The translations under genes and the position numbers were made by a program. Below, piece after piece: positions 43,601-51,972 of a stretch of 64,000 nt of DNA; positions within the stretch are counted from its first letter, which is position 1, and each line of letters begins with the position of its first letter. Source of the stretch: Sphingobium sp. EP60837 (GTDB lineage: Bacteria > Pseudomonadota > Alphaproteobacteria > Sphingomonadales > Sphingomonadaceae); contig NZ_CP015986.1 of the NCBI RefSeq assembly GCF_001658005.1, positions 62,001 to 126,000 on the forward strand, written 5' to 3'. The notes beneath the pieces are model-generated. The model saw only the letters and a list, made by a program, of their open reading frames with translations. It was not told where the DNA came from and did not search any database.

Positions 43601-44629
43601 GATCAATCCAAATTCTCGATCAACAGCACCAATGGTGCGCTGACCTTCATCACCGCTCCCAATTTCGAAGCGCCTACCGATGTCGGCGCGAATAACATCT
43701 ATGATGTGATAGTGCGTGCCTCCGACGGCACGATGTTCGATGATCAGGCCATCGCCGTCACGGTCACCAACGTCAACGAAGCGCCGGTCATCACATCCAA
43801 TGGCGGCGGCGCGACCGCCACGATCCAGGTGCGGGAAAATACGACAGCGGTGACCACCGTGGTCGCGATTGATCCCGACGCTCCGGCGGGCAGCTTGACC
43901 TATTCCATCGTGGCGTCCGGCGACGGGGCGCACTTCACCATCAACCCGACGACTGGCGCGCTCAGCTTCATTTCCGCACCCGACTATGAAGCGCCGACCG
44001 ACGCCAATGTGAACAATGTCTATCAACTGCGGATACTCGCCACCGACCCGCAAGGTCTGCAGGATTTCCAGGATCTATCCGTCGCCGTCACCAACGCGGT
44101 CGGCATCTCTCAAACTGCGCTCTCCACCGGATCGACGCTGAACGGCACGGGAGAGGAAGATACGTTGAACGGGGCCGGCGGCATCGATTTTCTCAACGGT
44201 CTGGGGGGCAATGACAAGCTGGTCGGCAATGGTGGCAATGATTTTCTGGATGGCGGGACTGGGAATGACCAGCTCACCGGCGGTGTCGGCGCCGACAATC
44301 TGACCGGCGGGGCCGGTGTGGACCGGTTCATCTACACGGCAACAAATCACAGCACCAACGCAGCGCCAGACATCATCACAGACTTCCTGGAAGGCACGGA
44401 TCGCATCGACCTGTCGGCCATTGACGCCAGCAGCCTCTTTCTGGGGAACCAGGCTTTTGCTTTCGTCGGCTCTGGGCCGTTTCTGCTGCCGGGCCAGCTA
44501 CGCTATTTCACCGATGGCGCAGGCGACACGATCATTCAGGGCAATGTGGATGCCAACCCCGCTACGGCCGAATTTTCCATCAAGCTGCTGGGGAGTCATA
44601 CACTGACGGCCGCCGACTTCGTCCTCTAG
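40676..44629 (+). CDS. Large RTX protein with PelA-like deacetylase, putative type I secretion substrate
   Basis: 1317 residues, no signal peptide. Order seen: a CBM9/DOMON-like sugar-binding domain (about 5-165, starting VTIDGSLSDWFAADR); a Rossmann-like domain (about 168-400, starting RIGIVYSE) as in the middle of PelA; a CE4/PelA-type deacetylase (about 400-675) with RIDMDQ and the metal motif NHSYTH (about 482-487) and WPWHDYG (about 620); three cadherin-like repeats (about 823-1141, each starting ITSNGGGAT); RTX nonapeptides (about 1154-1220, GGNDxLxGGxGND type); and a C-terminal export signal region ending ADFVL. It is first in the Pel-like operon, with ribosome site GGGGAG. Inferred role: de-N-acetylation of the exported polymer outside the cell, exported by the ABC system at 53475-56613. 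Confidence 0.85.
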   Translation: MPTGHSVTIDGSLSDWFAADRIDGNNAAGYEIYATVDNGDFILAFKAPTAIGTNTTAWLNTDRDSSTGYQIFGFAGGAEFNVNFAADGTVNLYSGAAGQTLILSGLTAAWSADRTIVEFRLPSSAIGNPAAIDTLYDINDATFLPSNYSLAPFTIFNDTGVTRSADTRIGIVYSETTAHAYFSETAYSQLFMSVQSQAMQAGIPFDILTEADLTDLAKLAQYDTLVFPSFRNVPQSQVAAISHTLEQASKQLGIGLVTAGEFMTNDVNNDPLAGDPYAQMKLLFDVTRVTGGTGNVTVTATDPTGLVLDGYSNGQLVNSYTGVGWNAFASVSGTGQTIATETINGGASYAAALATQTGGRNVIFSSEGVMADANMLQKAISYSVNGTGPSVGLQLTRQAGVVAARIDMDQSQETEDVDPAGSTPGIYDKLLPILSQWKAAYNFVGSFYVNIGNDPTQGQTTNWSKSLPYYKAILDLGNEIGNHSYTHPEDTNLLNASQIQFEFGTSTNTLNSQLSAYLGRAFQIAGIALPGMPESLVTAEKILPYVQHYLTGGYAAQGAGYPNAFGYIAPDQQNAIYFAPNTSFDFTLIEFQHKTIAEASAAWAAEFNKLIAGRETPVIVWPWHDYGAADWTSGSPGVDSPYSTQMFTDWIARAANANMEFVTLDDLALRMSALKAATVTTAVNGNTITASVTGSNVGNMALDVDRLGSLVIQNVAGWYAYDNDSVFLPQSGGSFTINLGAAQDDVTHITSLPMRAVLLSAAGDGRNLSFSIQGEGRVIVDIAALGSSKMVVSGATIVSQVGEIVTLDIGANGLHNVALSFSGAPLITSNGGGATAAIALAENQTAVTTVIAVDPDPGTTLVYSIVGGADRTKFSINPSTGALAFLTAPNYEVRTDVGGNNVYDVIVRASDGSLFDDQAIAVAITNVNEAPVITSNGGGATAAISLAEGVRPVTSVKATDPDASTILTYSIVGGVDQSKFSINSTNGALTFITAPNFEAPTDVGANNIYDVIVRASDGTMFDDQAIAVTVTNVNEAPVITSNGGGATATIQVRENTTAVTTVVAIDPDAPAGSLTYSIVASGDGAHFTINPTTGALSFISAPDYEAPTDANVNNVYQLRILATDPQGLQDFQDLSVAVTNAVGISQTALSTGSTLNGTGEEDTLNGAGGIDFLNGLGGNDKLVGNGGNDFLDGGTGNDQLTGGVGADNLTGGAGVDRFIYTATNHSTNAAPDIITDFLEGTDRIDLSAIDASSLFLGNQAFAFVGSGPFLLPGQLRYFTDGAGDTIIQGNVDANPATAEFSIKLLGSHTLTAADFVL

Positions 44630-44648
44630 CGCCGGGGAGGGGCGAAAA

Positions 44649-46046
44649 ATGGCCGGCATCGGTTTCAAACTCGATCGACTTGCCAGGGAAGACGGGCTGC
44701 GGGGCATCGCTGGCGCAGCCTGTCACGGGGCGGTCATCAGTTCAGGCCCCTGGCTGATGACCGCCTCGGCCGTGCTCATCCTCAATGGATGGACGCGGTC
44801 TGCCATGGCTCCGGCCGACCACATGCTGCTTCAAACCAGCCTCGTCTACGCGTTCAGCATATCGGCGGTCGTTACCGCGCCGATCGCGACGGTCGCGACG
44901 CGCCTGGCGTCGGACCGCCTCTACATGGGCGATCGGGACGCGGTCCCTTCGATCCTGCTGACTGCGCTGCTTTGGACCACGGCCGCATCGCTGATCGCTG
45001 GCACGCTTCTGTTCGGCCTCGCGGCGGGGATGCGCCCGGACCTGTTTCTGCTGGCGACCGCCATGATGACGCTTTTCTCGCAAATCTGGATCGCTGGGCC
45101 CTTCCTCCATGCAACCCATCGCTATGCACCGATCTTCGTTGCTTATCTGACCGGGGTCGGGCTTGTCGCATCGGCCTTGTTTCTTGTTGCGCCCCGCGGT
45201 CCCGCTGCTGTGCTGGCGACTATCTGCGGTGGCCTGCTCGCGACATTGGGGTTGCTGCTCGCGGCTGTAAGGGAGGATTTTCCTTCGGTCCCGATATGGC
45301 GGCCGGATTGGCTCACGCAGAACCGTGGCGCGCTTGCGCTTGGCCTTGCTGGTCTCACCAACGCCGTGGCCGTGTGGATCGACAAATGGATGCTTTGGTG
45401 GGCGCCGGACAGCATGGCCGCCCTTGGCGCGCTCCGCGTCAATCCGGTGAATGACCAGGCGAGTTTCCTCGGCCTGCTGACGATGATCCCTGGGCTGACG
45501 CTGATCCTGGTGACGACGGAGACGCGCTTCGACCGCGCCTTTGGTGCGCTTATGGACCATTGCACCGGCACCGCGAACCGCCGCCGTATCGAAAATGCGC
45601 GGCGCAAGGTCGCCTTCGTCATCCGGCGGGATCTGCGGCTGCTGATGGTGCAACAGGCGATCATCGCCGCCTTCTGCTGGGTTCTCGCCCCGGAGATCAT
45701 CCGGTTCCTCAACCTCGATGCGCGCGGTATCTTCGGCCTTCGTCTCACCGCTCTGGGCGTCGTCTTCCACCTCGTCGCGATCCAGATGAGCATCATCCTG
45801 TCCTATTACGACCTTTTCGGCCGCATTGTCGCGATATGGAGCGTGTTCATCATCGTCAGCGCCGCAACAACCTCCTTTTATAGCAGCGCGGGCATTGCGG
45901 GCTTCGGCTTTGGCTATCTGACCGGCGCAGTCGCTGCCGCCTCCGTCGCGGTCGCCCTCGTCGTAGAAGCGACAGTAAAGCTGACCTACCTTGTCTTCGT
46001 CGGCAACAACCCCGCCGTCGTCGGCCAAGCGAGGCTATGGCCATGA
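44649..46046 (+). CDS. pelG: PelG-like polysaccharide flippase/transporter
   Basis: 465 residues (P. aeruginosa PelG is 456). About twelve membrane helices; the N-terminus AGIGFKLDRLAREDGLRGIAGAACHGAVISSGPWL is strongly PelG-like, with a large cytoplasmic segment around residues 290-335. Inner-membrane MOP-like transporter that moves the polymer out with PelD, PelE and PelF. Starts 19 bases after the RTX gene. Confidence 0.9.
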   Translation: MAGIGFKLDRLAREDGLRGIAGAACHGAVISSGPWLMTASAVLILNGWTRSAMAPADHMLLQTSLVYAFSISAVVTAPIATVATRLASDRLYMGDRDAVPSILLTALLWTTAASLIAGTLLFGLAAGMRPDLFLLATAMMTLFSQIWIAGPFLHATHRYAPIFVAYLTGVGLVASALFLVAPRGPAAVLATICGGLLATLGLLLAAVREDFPSVPIWRPDWLTQNRGALALGLAGLTNAVAVWIDKWMLWWAPDSMAALGALRVNPVNDQASFLGLLTMIPGLTLILVTTETRFDRAFGALMDHCTGTANRRRIENARRKVAFVIRRDLRLLMVQQAIIAAFCWVLAPEIIRFLNLDARGIFGLRLTALGVVFHLVAIQMSIILSYYDLFGRIVAIWSVFIIVSAATTSFYSSAGIAGFGFGYLTGAVAAASVAVALVVEATVKLTYLVFVGNNPAVVGQARLWP

Positions 46047-46891
46047 CCCTCCTCCCTTTCCACAGACGCGATCTTTTCGCTATTTCCTTGATGGTTTTCG
46101 GTTTTTCGGCCGGCGCCTCCCCAGACGCTGGCCCGCAACTATGGGGCATCGACTATGGCGGCTCCACCGATCCCGCGCTCGCCCGCCGCTACAATCTCCT
46201 GGTCCTCGAACCCGGCTTCAACCGCCCGCTCGCACCTCTCCGCGGCAAAGGAGCGAAGCTCCTGGGTTATATCAGCCTCGGCGAAGTCCATATGGACCGC
46301 CCCTTCGCGCCCGCCCTCGCAAAGGCCGGCGCGTTGGGTGATCCCAACCCCAACTGGCGGGACGCCCGCTACGCCGACCTGCGCCATCCCGCCTGGCAAA
46401 CCATGGTGCTGGACGAACTCGTCCCCACCATCCTGCGCAAAGGGTATGACGGCATTTTCATGGACACGCTCGACAACGCCGAAGCGCTTGAGCGCCAGAA
46501 GCCCGGTATGCTGGCAAGCGCAGCAGAACTGGTCCGGGCCATCAGGAAGCGCTTCCCCGGCACGACCATCATGATGAACCGCGGCTACGCCATTTTGCCG
46601 AAAGTCGTCTCCCATATCGACATCATCCTCGCCGAAGCCATGGCATCCCGCTGGAACTTTGCGGGAAAACATTATGAGATGACTTCCGCCGACGATTGGG
46701 AATGGCAGGCCGTGAAGCTCAACGCAGCTCGCGCTGCTAATCCCCGGCTGAACCTTATGACGCTGGATTATTGGGACCCGGCCGACCAGGCGACGATAGC
46801 GGCCCTCTATGCGCGCGAACGTGCCGCCGGGTTTCAACCCTATGTTTCAACGCTGGCGCTCGACCGGCTCATTCCGGAGCCAAGATCATGA
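46043..46891 (+). CDS. PelA-like hydrolase domain as a separate exported protein
   Basis: 282 residues from ATG 46043, which overlaps the pelG stop (ATGA); ATG 46037 is an alternative. Signal peptide (LFAISLMVFGFSAGA), then a GH114/GH166-type barrel: LWGIDYGGS, YNLLVLEPGFN, LLGYISLGEV, DLRHPAWQTMVLDEL, GYDGIFMDTLDNAE (catalytic Asp region), IMMNRGYAIL, DIILAEAMASRWNF (acidic), LMTLDYWDP. It corresponds to only the N-terminal third of PelA (948 residues in P. aeruginosa); the deacetylase part is on the separate RTX protein. Confidence 0.85.
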   Translation: MTLLPFHRRDLFAISLMVFGFSAGASPDAGPQLWGIDYGGSTDPALARRYNLLVLEPGFNRPLAPLRGKGAKLLGYISLGEVHMDRPFAPALAKAGALGDPNPNWRDARYADLRHPAWQTMVLDELVPTILRKGYDGIFMDTLDNAEALERQKPGMLASAAELVRAIRKRFPGTTIMMNRGYAILPKVVSHIDIILAEAMASRWNFAGKHYEMTSADDWEWQAVKLNAARAANPRLNLMTLDYWDPADQATIAALYARERAAGFQPYVSTLALDRLIPEPRS

Positions 46892-48630
46892 ACATCACGA
46901 TGATACGCGGTCAGAAGATGGCCTATATGGGCCCTCTCCTTGGGGGCGGTCTGCTGCTGGCGGGCACGGCGCTCCTTCTTCCCAATCGAGGACAGATCGC
47001 AGACGCGATCCGCCGCGCTACATTCGTCGCCCCAGCACCTGCGGCGGTGTTGCCGCCCGCTACAACGGCTGAACTGATGCAGCGCTTCACCCAAGGCAAA
47101 CCGCTGACAGAGCCCGACCTGCGCCATCTGCTTGCCGCTTCAACCTCTACCGCAAGCGGTCCGCTTCTCTCGCGCATGGCTAACCAACTGGAAAGGTCTG
47201 GCGGCCAGGCCGCAACTGACCGCATCACCTATGACATTCTCGCCAGCGGCCGTAGCGACGCTGCGCTAGCCTTTCTCGATGGCCGGCCCGATGGACGTTC
47301 ATCGCCGCTCTGGCGGCTCCGCTTCGAACTGTATCGCAAGCTTGGGGACGATCAGGGGGCGATCGATCTGCTGCGTGCCGCAGTCGTGACTAAGGGAAGC
47401 GCGCCTTCGCGCGATATCGCGGAGGCTGCCTATGCGCTCGCCCGGCCGGATATGCTGATTACGGCGGCCGAACATGGCATCGTCCCTCCGCTCACCCGCA
47501 CCCAATCGCTGGACCTCGCCTCATGGGCGAATGGTGAGAAGCGATATGAGTTGATCGGGCGGATCGATCGCGCGGGGACCCGTGCTTGGCGAGGGGATAA
47601 TCCCTGGCTCGCCATGACCTTGGCGCAGCGGGCAGGGGATACCGCTTCGGCGTTGCGCTACGCCGCCCTGTTGCCTTCTGGCAGCGACGCGGCACGGGAA
47701 AGCATCCTGATCGCCTCGGGTGACAGAGGTGCCATGCGCCGCCTCCTGCTTGAGCGCGCCGCCACAGGCCGGGAAGATCGCGCAGCTGTCGCGCAACAAT
47801 TGTTGGAAAAAGGGTTCCGTCCGGACGCCATTGCCCTGCTGCGGCAGCAGTCGGCAGGACGGGCAACCGGCGATCCTGCCGCTAACCGCATGCTCTACCT
47901 GATGGGACCGCGACCGAGTGCTCAGGACCTCGCCTGGCTTCGCGCGCGCGCCGTGGGCGATCCCAGATGGATTCCCGCCTATCTGGATCGCGAGCAGCCC
48001 GCACGCGCGCTGGCATTCCTGGAGGGGCGGTCCAATGCCACCGACACAGCAATTTTGCTCGACCGCATCAGGTTCGCCAGTGCCGCTCATGACGAGGACG
48101 CGGCCCGGAGGGCACTTGATCTCCTTCTCGACGGCCGCAGCCTTGATGCACCTGCGATCAAGTCCGCAGCCTCTGCACCTATGTCCGCCGCCATGGCGAG
48201 CCGCTATGCTCCCCGCCTTGCCCAAGCGCGCATCAGGGCAGGGCAAGCCCGACCCGATGATCACATGACCATCGCATGGAGTGCTTGGGACAGAGGAGAT
48301 GCTGCTGGAGCAGCGGAGCAATTGAGCGCCTATCTGCGCGAGAGACCCGATGATCGAGCGGCGCTGCGGCTGATGGCAACGGCGAAGGCCAAGCTCGGCG
48401 GTCCTTCGAGCGAAAAACCGTGGCTCGCCCGCTTGCTGCCCCTTACTCCGGCCATATCGCGTGAGCGCGCGGAGTTACTCGCCAAGCTCGGCCGGACGTC
48501 AGAAGCGATCGCGCTGTTCGAGGCCCTGCGGCAACAATCGCCCGGTGATCGGCAGCTTGATATCCAATATGCCCGGCTGCTGATCGCTGCTGGCGATCCG
48601 GGCAAGGCTCGCAAGGTCCTGCGGCCATGA
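46888..48630 (+). CDS. PelB-like N-terminal TPR protein
   Basis: 580 residues from ATG 46888 (ATGA overlap). One N-terminal membrane helix (MGPLLGGGLLLAGTALLLP) then repeated helical pairs typical of TPR, e.g. ALAFLDGRPDGRSSPLWRLRFELYRKLGDDQGAIDLL, AIALLRQQSAG, HMTIAWSAWDRGDAAGAAEQLSAYLRERPDDRAALRLM and AELLAKLGRTSEAIALFEALRQQSPGD. This matches the membrane-plus-TPR half of PelB, which guides polymer and binds PelA. Its stop overlaps the barrel gene by 4 bases. Confidence 0.82.
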   Translation: MNITMIRGQKMAYMGPLLGGGLLLAGTALLLPNRGQIADAIRRATFVAPAPAAVLPPATTAELMQRFTQGKPLTEPDLRHLLAASTSTASGPLLSRMANQLERSGGQAATDRITYDILASGRSDAALAFLDGRPDGRSSPLWRLRFELYRKLGDDQGAIDLLRAAVVTKGSAPSRDIAEAAYALARPDMLITAAEHGIVPPLTRTQSLDLASWANGEKRYELIGRIDRAGTRAWRGDNPWLAMTLAQRAGDTASALRYAALLPSGSDAARESILIASGDRGAMRRLLLERAATGREDRAAVAQQLLEKGFRPDAIALLRQQSAGRATGDPAANRMLYLMGPRPSAQDLAWLRARAVGDPRWIPAYLDREQPARALAFLEGRSNATDTAILLDRIRFASAAHDEDAARRALDLLLDGRSLDAPAIKSAASAPMSAAMASRYAPRLAQARIRAGQARPDDHMTIAWSAWDRGDAAGAAEQLSAYLRERPDDRAALRLMATAKAKLGGPSSEKPWLARLLPLTPAISRERAELLAKLGRTSEAIALFEALRQQSPGDRQLDIQYARLLIAAGDPGKARKVLRP

Positions 48631-50162
48631 TGGTGGCGGCTGCTCTGCTGCTCTCGGCGCCATCGCTGCCCGTTCTCAGCATGGCGATGCTGAGTGACGA
48701 TGACGTCACCGCTCCGCAACCTGCGTCCGAGGAGTTGCAGGTCAGTTTGAGTTGGCCAGCGCCAGTCCACCTGCAATTGGAGCGCAACCCCTATGAACTG
48801 GTTGTCCGGTTCGACCGTCCCATTGGCGATGTGGCGATCAAGCATTTCGCTCAAGAGGCTGGCGCCCAGCTGGCAGACCTGCGCTGGAACGATAACAGCC
48901 TGGTGATGCGCGCGGCGTCGGGCCGCCGGATCGAGGGGGTGGTTGAGGGCAGCAGGCTGACGGTTCGCTTCCTGCCGGACAGCGCCACATCTGCGGCAAT
49001 AGCGCCCCGTTCGCCTGAGCCTGCAGAAACTGCAGATCCTGAGCTCGAACTAGCCATTGCCCGCGCAGAAGCTGACGCCGCTTCAGGCTTTCCCGATATG
49101 GCCCGCCGCCGCCTGGCCCCTTTCGCGCAAAGATATCCCGCCGATAAACGTATCCAGCGGCTGATTGCAGACCTGGATGTTGCCGAAGGCGCTCTGATCC
49201 TTGGCGCTGCGCGTTATCGCGAAATTGCGGCCGACGATCCCTTTGCCCGCCGAACCTTGGCGGAGGCTGGCGGCAATATCACAGCAGCGGTGACGTTACG
49301 CGGCGGGAAGGTTTTTTCGCAAGCAGAAGGAGCGGTGAGCGGGCTGATCCCGCTGGGGCGGCGGGTCTCGGTCGGAGCAGGCTACCGCCATACACGAAGC
49401 AAGGCCGATGTCGTTTATGGCCCCACGGGCATCCTGACCGATGTGGTATCACATACCAGCATCGCCGACCTGCTGGCGAACGTGCAACTGGCGCGCACCG
49501 TCCGGCTTGAATTGCAAGGAAGCGCGCAACTGGATGAGAGGGTGGTTGGCGGTGGCGCACGCCTCTATGCGGGCCCGCCCGAACGGCAAGGGCGTTTGCT
49601 GCTCGCCTACCTGCCTGATGTGGCGACGCCTGAGCAATCGACCTTCGGCGGCTATGTCAGCCGGGCGGGCATTGGCGGCACGTTGAGGCTTACCCCGGAA
49701 CTGTCGGTGCAGGCCGATGGCAACTGGAACGGCTATGGACTGCGGGGAACCGGCGATCGGACCCGCAGCATTTCGGTGTCAGGCGGGATCGATTATCTAC
49801 TCCGCCGTCAGTCGCCTTCGCTCGCGCTCACTTATCGGCTCGATGCCGAATATATCGGCCGGATGCGCGCCCGGCCCAATGGACTTGCCTATATTCCGCT
49901 CAGCGATCGTGAGAATCATAGTTTCCAACTGGTGGCGGGAAAGTCCTGGACCAAATGGCAGGTCACGGGCGCAGCCGGTTGGACCTTTGACCGGCTAGGG
50001 AACACTGACGGGCCCACCGCCAACGTCAGCGCCACCGGGCGGCTCAGCGATGGATGGCGGCTTCAAGCGAGCGGCGGTGTCAGTTCGATCAGCCGCCCGG
50101 GCATATCGGGCCGCCAACTGTATCTGCGCCTGGCACTTACACGTTATCTCGGGAGGCTTTGA
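48627..50162 (+). CDS. PelB-like C-terminal outer-membrane barrel
   Basis: 511 residues. Signal peptide (VAAALLLSAPSLPVLSMA), a beta domain of AMIN-like appearance (VHLQLERNPYELVVRFDRP), a short TPR-like pair (ARRRLAPFAQRYPADKRI), then a beta-barrel ending LYLRLALTRYLGRL. With the preceding 580-residue protein it adds up to 1091 residues, near PelB (1193). So PelB is divided into two overlapping genes, the barrel half with its own signal. Confidence 0.82.
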   Translation: MMVAAALLLSAPSLPVLSMAMLSDDDVTAPQPASEELQVSLSWPAPVHLQLERNPYELVVRFDRPIGDVAIKHFAQEAGAQLADLRWNDNSLVMRAASGRRIEGVVEGSRLTVRFLPDSATSAAIAPRSPEPAETADPELELAIARAEADAASGFPDMARRRLAPFAQRYPADKRIQRLIADLDVAEGALILGAARYREIAADDPFARRTLAEAGGNITAAVTLRGGKVFSQAEGAVSGLIPLGRRVSVGAGYRHTRSKADVVYGPTGILTDVVSHTSIADLLANVQLARTVRLELQGSAQLDERVVGGGARLYAGPPERQGRLLLAYLPDVATPEQSTFGGYVSRAGIGGTLRLTPELSVQADGNWNGYGLRGTGDRTRSISVSGGIDYLLRRQSPSLALTYRLDAEYIGRMRARPNGLAYIPLSDRENHSFQLVAGKSWTKWQVTGAAGWTFDRLGNTDGPTANVSATGRLSDGWRLQASGGVSSISRPGISGRQLYLRLALTRYLGRL

Positions 50163-51112
50163 TGTTGAAACAAAGGCCTATCTTCCTGCAGTGCGCCGAG
50201 ATGCTGGTGATGTTCGCGGTGCTGATGGCGATCGATCATATGCTGCTCGACGCAGACGCGTTTCAGCAACTCAATCCCAACCCCTATTGGCTGCCCGTGC
50301 TGGCCATGGCGATCAGTTACGGCACCGGTATAGGTCTGCTGGCGGGACTGGTCGCCTCGGCAATATGGCTCTCGACCCCGCATGCCGGACTGGACATGCC
50401 TGATCAGCTGGAAATGCAGTTGCGCCTATCCATCATGCCGCTGCTCTGGATGGTCACGGCGCTCGTCGCAGGCGAGGTAACGGCGGTTCGCATGGCCCGG
50501 CTCGCGGCGCAGGATGAGCGCCATCAGGCGATGGACAATAATTGGCAGCGCCTGGCCGAGGTTATCGCCCGTCTTACTAGCATCAATCGCAAGCTACAGG
50601 TGCGAATCGCGATCGAGCAGCGGACGGTGAACCAGGCGGTCGCGGCCGCGGTGGGGCTGGCCGAACCCGACCCAGCGCTCCAGATCGATGCAATCGCCCG
50701 GCTGATCGCGCTGGCTGCCCAGACCGAGGACTTCACCTTCTACGATATCAGGGCAGGGCAAGTCGTCGCCCGTTTCGCGGGGCGGGATGCGGCAGGGCGG
50801 CCGGCTGACCTATCCCGGACGGCACTTGCCCACGCCATGATGGAAAATCCCCGGCCTCTGCATGAGGGCCATTCCACCGAGCAGGGGATATTGGCGCATT
50901 TTGGGCTGATCGCGCTGCCTGTGTTTCGGGACGAAGATGAGTTGGGCGGGATGATCATCATCCACAGCGCGCCCAACCTGCGCATCACTGAAGCACGTGT
51001 GGCTGAACTGGCGCATATGGCCGAGTTGTTTGGCAACTGCTCGGCACTGTTCGGTGGTGAGCATATGTTCGCGCAAGGGAAGTGGCTGGTTCCAGGAGGC
51101 AAAGTGGCGTGA
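50162..51112 (+). CDS. Short PelD-like GAF protein without GGDEF domain
   Basis: 316 residues from ATG 50162 (TGATG junction). Three to four N-terminal membrane helices (about 10-105), a coiled coil (NNWQRLAEVIARLTSINRKLQVRIAIEQ), then a GAF domain (about 150-300: DFTFYDIRAGQVVARF, LIALPVFRDEDELGGMIIIHS). It ends soon after the GAF domain. P. aeruginosa PelD (455) continues into a degenerate GGDEF with the RxxD site that binds c-di-GMP; that part is missing here. Position between PelB-like and PelE-like genes supports the assignment. Confidence 0.78.
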   Translation: MLKQRPIFLQCAEMLVMFAVLMAIDHMLLDADAFQQLNPNPYWLPVLAMAISYGTGIGLLAGLVASAIWLSTPHAGLDMPDQLEMQLRLSIMPLLWMVTALVAGEVTAVRMARLAAQDERHQAMDNNWQRLAEVIARLTSINRKLQVRIAIEQRTVNQAVAAAVGLAEPDPALQIDAIARLIALAAQTEDFTFYDIRAGQVVARFAGRDAAGRPADLSRTALAHAMMENPRPLHEGHSTEQGILAHFGLIALPVFRDEDELGGMIIIHSAPNLRITEARVAELAHMAELFGNCSALFGGEHMFAQGKWLVPGGKVA

Positions 51113-51972
51113 TCCGAACGCTCAGCCTCTGCGCATTGGGCGACATGGCGCTGCTACCCGCGTCTGCGTGGCTACCTGGAGGGGTGGTTGGGTTTGCTTT
51201 CGCGCATCTTGCCCTGACACTGACCGCGTTAGCGGTCTGCCTCGCGCGGCCGCCCGGTACGGCAACGGCACGAATGCTCGTCTTGCCAGTTGGTGCTGCC
51301 TTTGGGCCATGTGGTATGTTGTCACTAACCCTGCTGTCTCCGCATCTGTGGGTTCTCCGACGAAGGCGGCAGCTCACCTATCGGCCTCCGCGCACGCGCC
51401 GCTATCATGGCGCGAGAAGCATCAACCCGATCGAACGGCTCTCCCGCATCCTGGATGAGCGGATACGCTATCCCGAAGTGGACGAAGTAGGATCCCTGGC
51501 AGGAATGCTGCGCCATGGCAGCCTTCAGTCCCGCTACAAGGCCCTCGAAACGGTGGTCACCTCCTTTGAGCCGAGACTATCACCACTGATCATCATAGCC
51601 CTTTCGGACGAAGATCAGACCATCCGCGCTCTTGCTGCCGCAGCAGCAGCCCAGATCAGCTACAATCTGACGCAGCAACGCCAGGAACTGGAGGCGAAGA
51701 TCGCTCCCAGCCAGAATATGGATGATCGCTACGCGCTGGCGATCTTGCTGGCGGATCATGGATGCCATAACCAGTTGCTACCACAAGCGCAGCGCATGCG
51801 TCTTTGTCAGGAAGCGGCCGCTCAGGTGCGCGAGATTGGCAAGATGCTCCCCGAGGATGATGTGCGGCAGCGCCCGTTGCGCACGATCAGTTCGCAGGTC
51901 GCGCTGGAAATGATCCATCACAAGGATGCGTCACCCAGGGCGCGCGCTCAGCCTCTGGAGGTCGCCACATGA
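51109..51972 (+). CDS. PelE-like membrane protein with HEAT-like repeats
   Basis: 287 residues from GTG 51109 (GTGA overlap, AGGAGG 9 bases upstream). Two N-terminal membrane helices (LPGGVVGFAFAHLALTLTALAVCL; LVLPVGAAFGPCGMLSLTLL), then a soluble helical part with a HEAT-like pair (RYKALETVVTSFEPRLSPLIIIALSDEDQTIRALAAAAAAQI) and a long tail. PelE (329 residues) likewise has two helices and a helical-repeat cytoplasmic domain. It probably scaffolds PelD and PelF. Confidence 0.72.
   Translation: MIRTLSLCALGDMALLPASAWLPGGVVGFAFAHLALTLTALAVCLARPPGTATARMLVLPVGAAFGPCGMLSLTLLSPHLWVLRRRRQLTYRPPRTRRYHGARSINPIERLSRILDERIRYPEVDEVGSLAGMLRHGSLQSRYKALETVVTSFEPRLSPLIIIALSDEDQTIRALAAAAAAQISYNLTQQRQELEAKIAPSQNMDDRYALAILLADHGCHNQLLPQAQRMRLCQEAAAQVREIGKMLPEDDVRQRPLRTISSQVALEMIHHKDASPRARAQPLEVAT

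Noticed and set aside
43145..44101. Tandem DNA repeats in the RTX gene
   Set aside because: These encode the cadherin-like protein repeats and are diverged at DNA level, so they are not a separate repeat element.
44742..46028. Long minus-strand open frame of 428 codons
   Set aside because: Antisense to pelG, Arg/Asp-rich with no domain; a codon-bias shadow.
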